From positions 1 to 22,938 of the forward strand of contig JAAZEI010000196.1 of assembly GCA_012512355.1 (NCBI GenBank): a stretch of 22,938 bases of DNA. Reading direction: 5' to 3'. Position numbers and translations under genes: made by a program. Shown in pieces: positions 22,787-22,938 of the stretch. The notes below the pieces were generated by a model, which saw nothing but the letters and a program-made list of their open reading frames with translations, ran no database searches and was not told the DNA's origin. Position 1 is the stretch's first letter. Each line of letters begins with the position of its first letter. Source of the DNA: Clostridiales bacterium (GTDB taxonomy: Bacteria > Bacillota > Clostridia > Christensenellales > Aristaeellaceae).

Positions 22787-22938
22787 TTATTCTTTGACAC
22801 CGCCCAAAGCGACGCCCTGAATGATATATTTGGATAGGCTGAAGTATACAATCAGCAGCGGCGCCGCCGTGAGACTCAGCCCCAGGTAGATGGAGCCATA
22901 CTCCGTGCGGTAAATATCGCCGCGCAGCGTGCGCACCA
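22787..22938 (-). CDS. carbohydrate ABC transporter permease, C-terminal fragment (MalG/UgpE type)
   Basis: The window's right edge cuts this gene; the last 50 codons are visible. The peptide contains DIYRTEYGSIYLGLSLTAAP, then a hydrophobic helix LLIVYFSLSKYIIQGVALGG, and ends VKE, the highly typical C-terminus of binding-protein-dependent sugar permeases of the MalG/UgpE family. It lies upstream of the beta-mannosidase remnant on the same strand, suggesting the two once belonged to a mannoside uptake-and-degradation locus. Confidence 0.88.
   Translation of the reverse strand, partial: VRTLRGDIYRTEYGSIYLGLSLTAAPLLIVYFSLSKYIIQGVALGGVKE

Noticed and set aside
1..22938. CRISPR array, tRNA/rRNA genes, insertion sequences or prophage genes
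   Set aside because: No spaced repeat array, cloverleaf-like or rRNA sequence, transposase or phage protein was recognised anywhere in the window.

Overview
The window looks like chromosomal DNA of a low-to-mid-GC, Gram-positive-type (Firmicutes/Bacillota, probably Clostridia) bacterium. The evidence is strong purine-rich ribosome-binding sites, TTG and GTG starts, a Rex redox repressor, a class II GalT, an internalin-type secreted LRR protein, SigA-like promoters, and two perfect copies of the ParB-binding parS palindrome. Genus cannot be assigned from sequence alone.

Layout. (1) 276-9729, minus strand: a ten-gene, tightly overlapping operon for a multisubunit Mrp/Mbh-type cation/proton antiporter, read in the order mrpE, mrpF, mrpG, mbhD-like, an mbhE-mrpB fusion, mrpC, then four successive large NuoL/M/N- or MrpA/D-like channel subunits. 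The gene order follows the antiporter half of archaeal membrane-bound hydrogenase (Mbh A-H), but no hydrogenase or quinone/ferredoxin module is present. A consensus SigA-type promoter lies just upstream, and the last gene carries a perfect 69-bp in-frame tandem duplication. (2) 10006-12604: an FMN reductase on the plus strand, a first parS site, a bidirectional terminator, then a minus-strand pair made of an unknown Zn-ribbon protein and Rex, followed by an AT-rich spacer and a second parS site. (3) 12605-15547, minus strand: a two-gene ABC exporter downstream of dnaN (beta sliding clamp). (4) 15548-15972: a non-coding stretch with several DnaA-box-like 9-mers and, next to dnaN, two abutting boxes, a short GC tract and five TAG trinucleotides. 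This resembles the basal unwinding system of Bacillus-type oriC. dnaA itself is not in the window. (5) 15973-18370: nagB (minus) and galT (plus), amino-sugar and galactose metabolism. (6) 18447-21308: a secreted LRR protein divergent from an operon of a phosphodiester glycosidase (NAGPA-like) and a degenerate Lgt-like membrane protein. (7) 21381-22938: an AlkA-type DNA glycosylase, a remnant of a GH2 beta-mannosidase with most of its middle deleted, and the 3' end of a sugar ABC-transporter permease.

The two parS sites, dnaN and the DnaA-box cluster together suggest a replication-origin-proximal region. Almost all genes left of 15.6 kb are on the minus strand, as expected if a fork moves leftward from an origin at about 15.6-16 kb; the right side is mixed. 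The largest functional unit is the antiporter operon, which probably exchanges Na+ (or K+) for protons. Rex, a sensor of NADH/NAD+, is nearby, but no canonical Rex operator was found in front of the antiporter operon.
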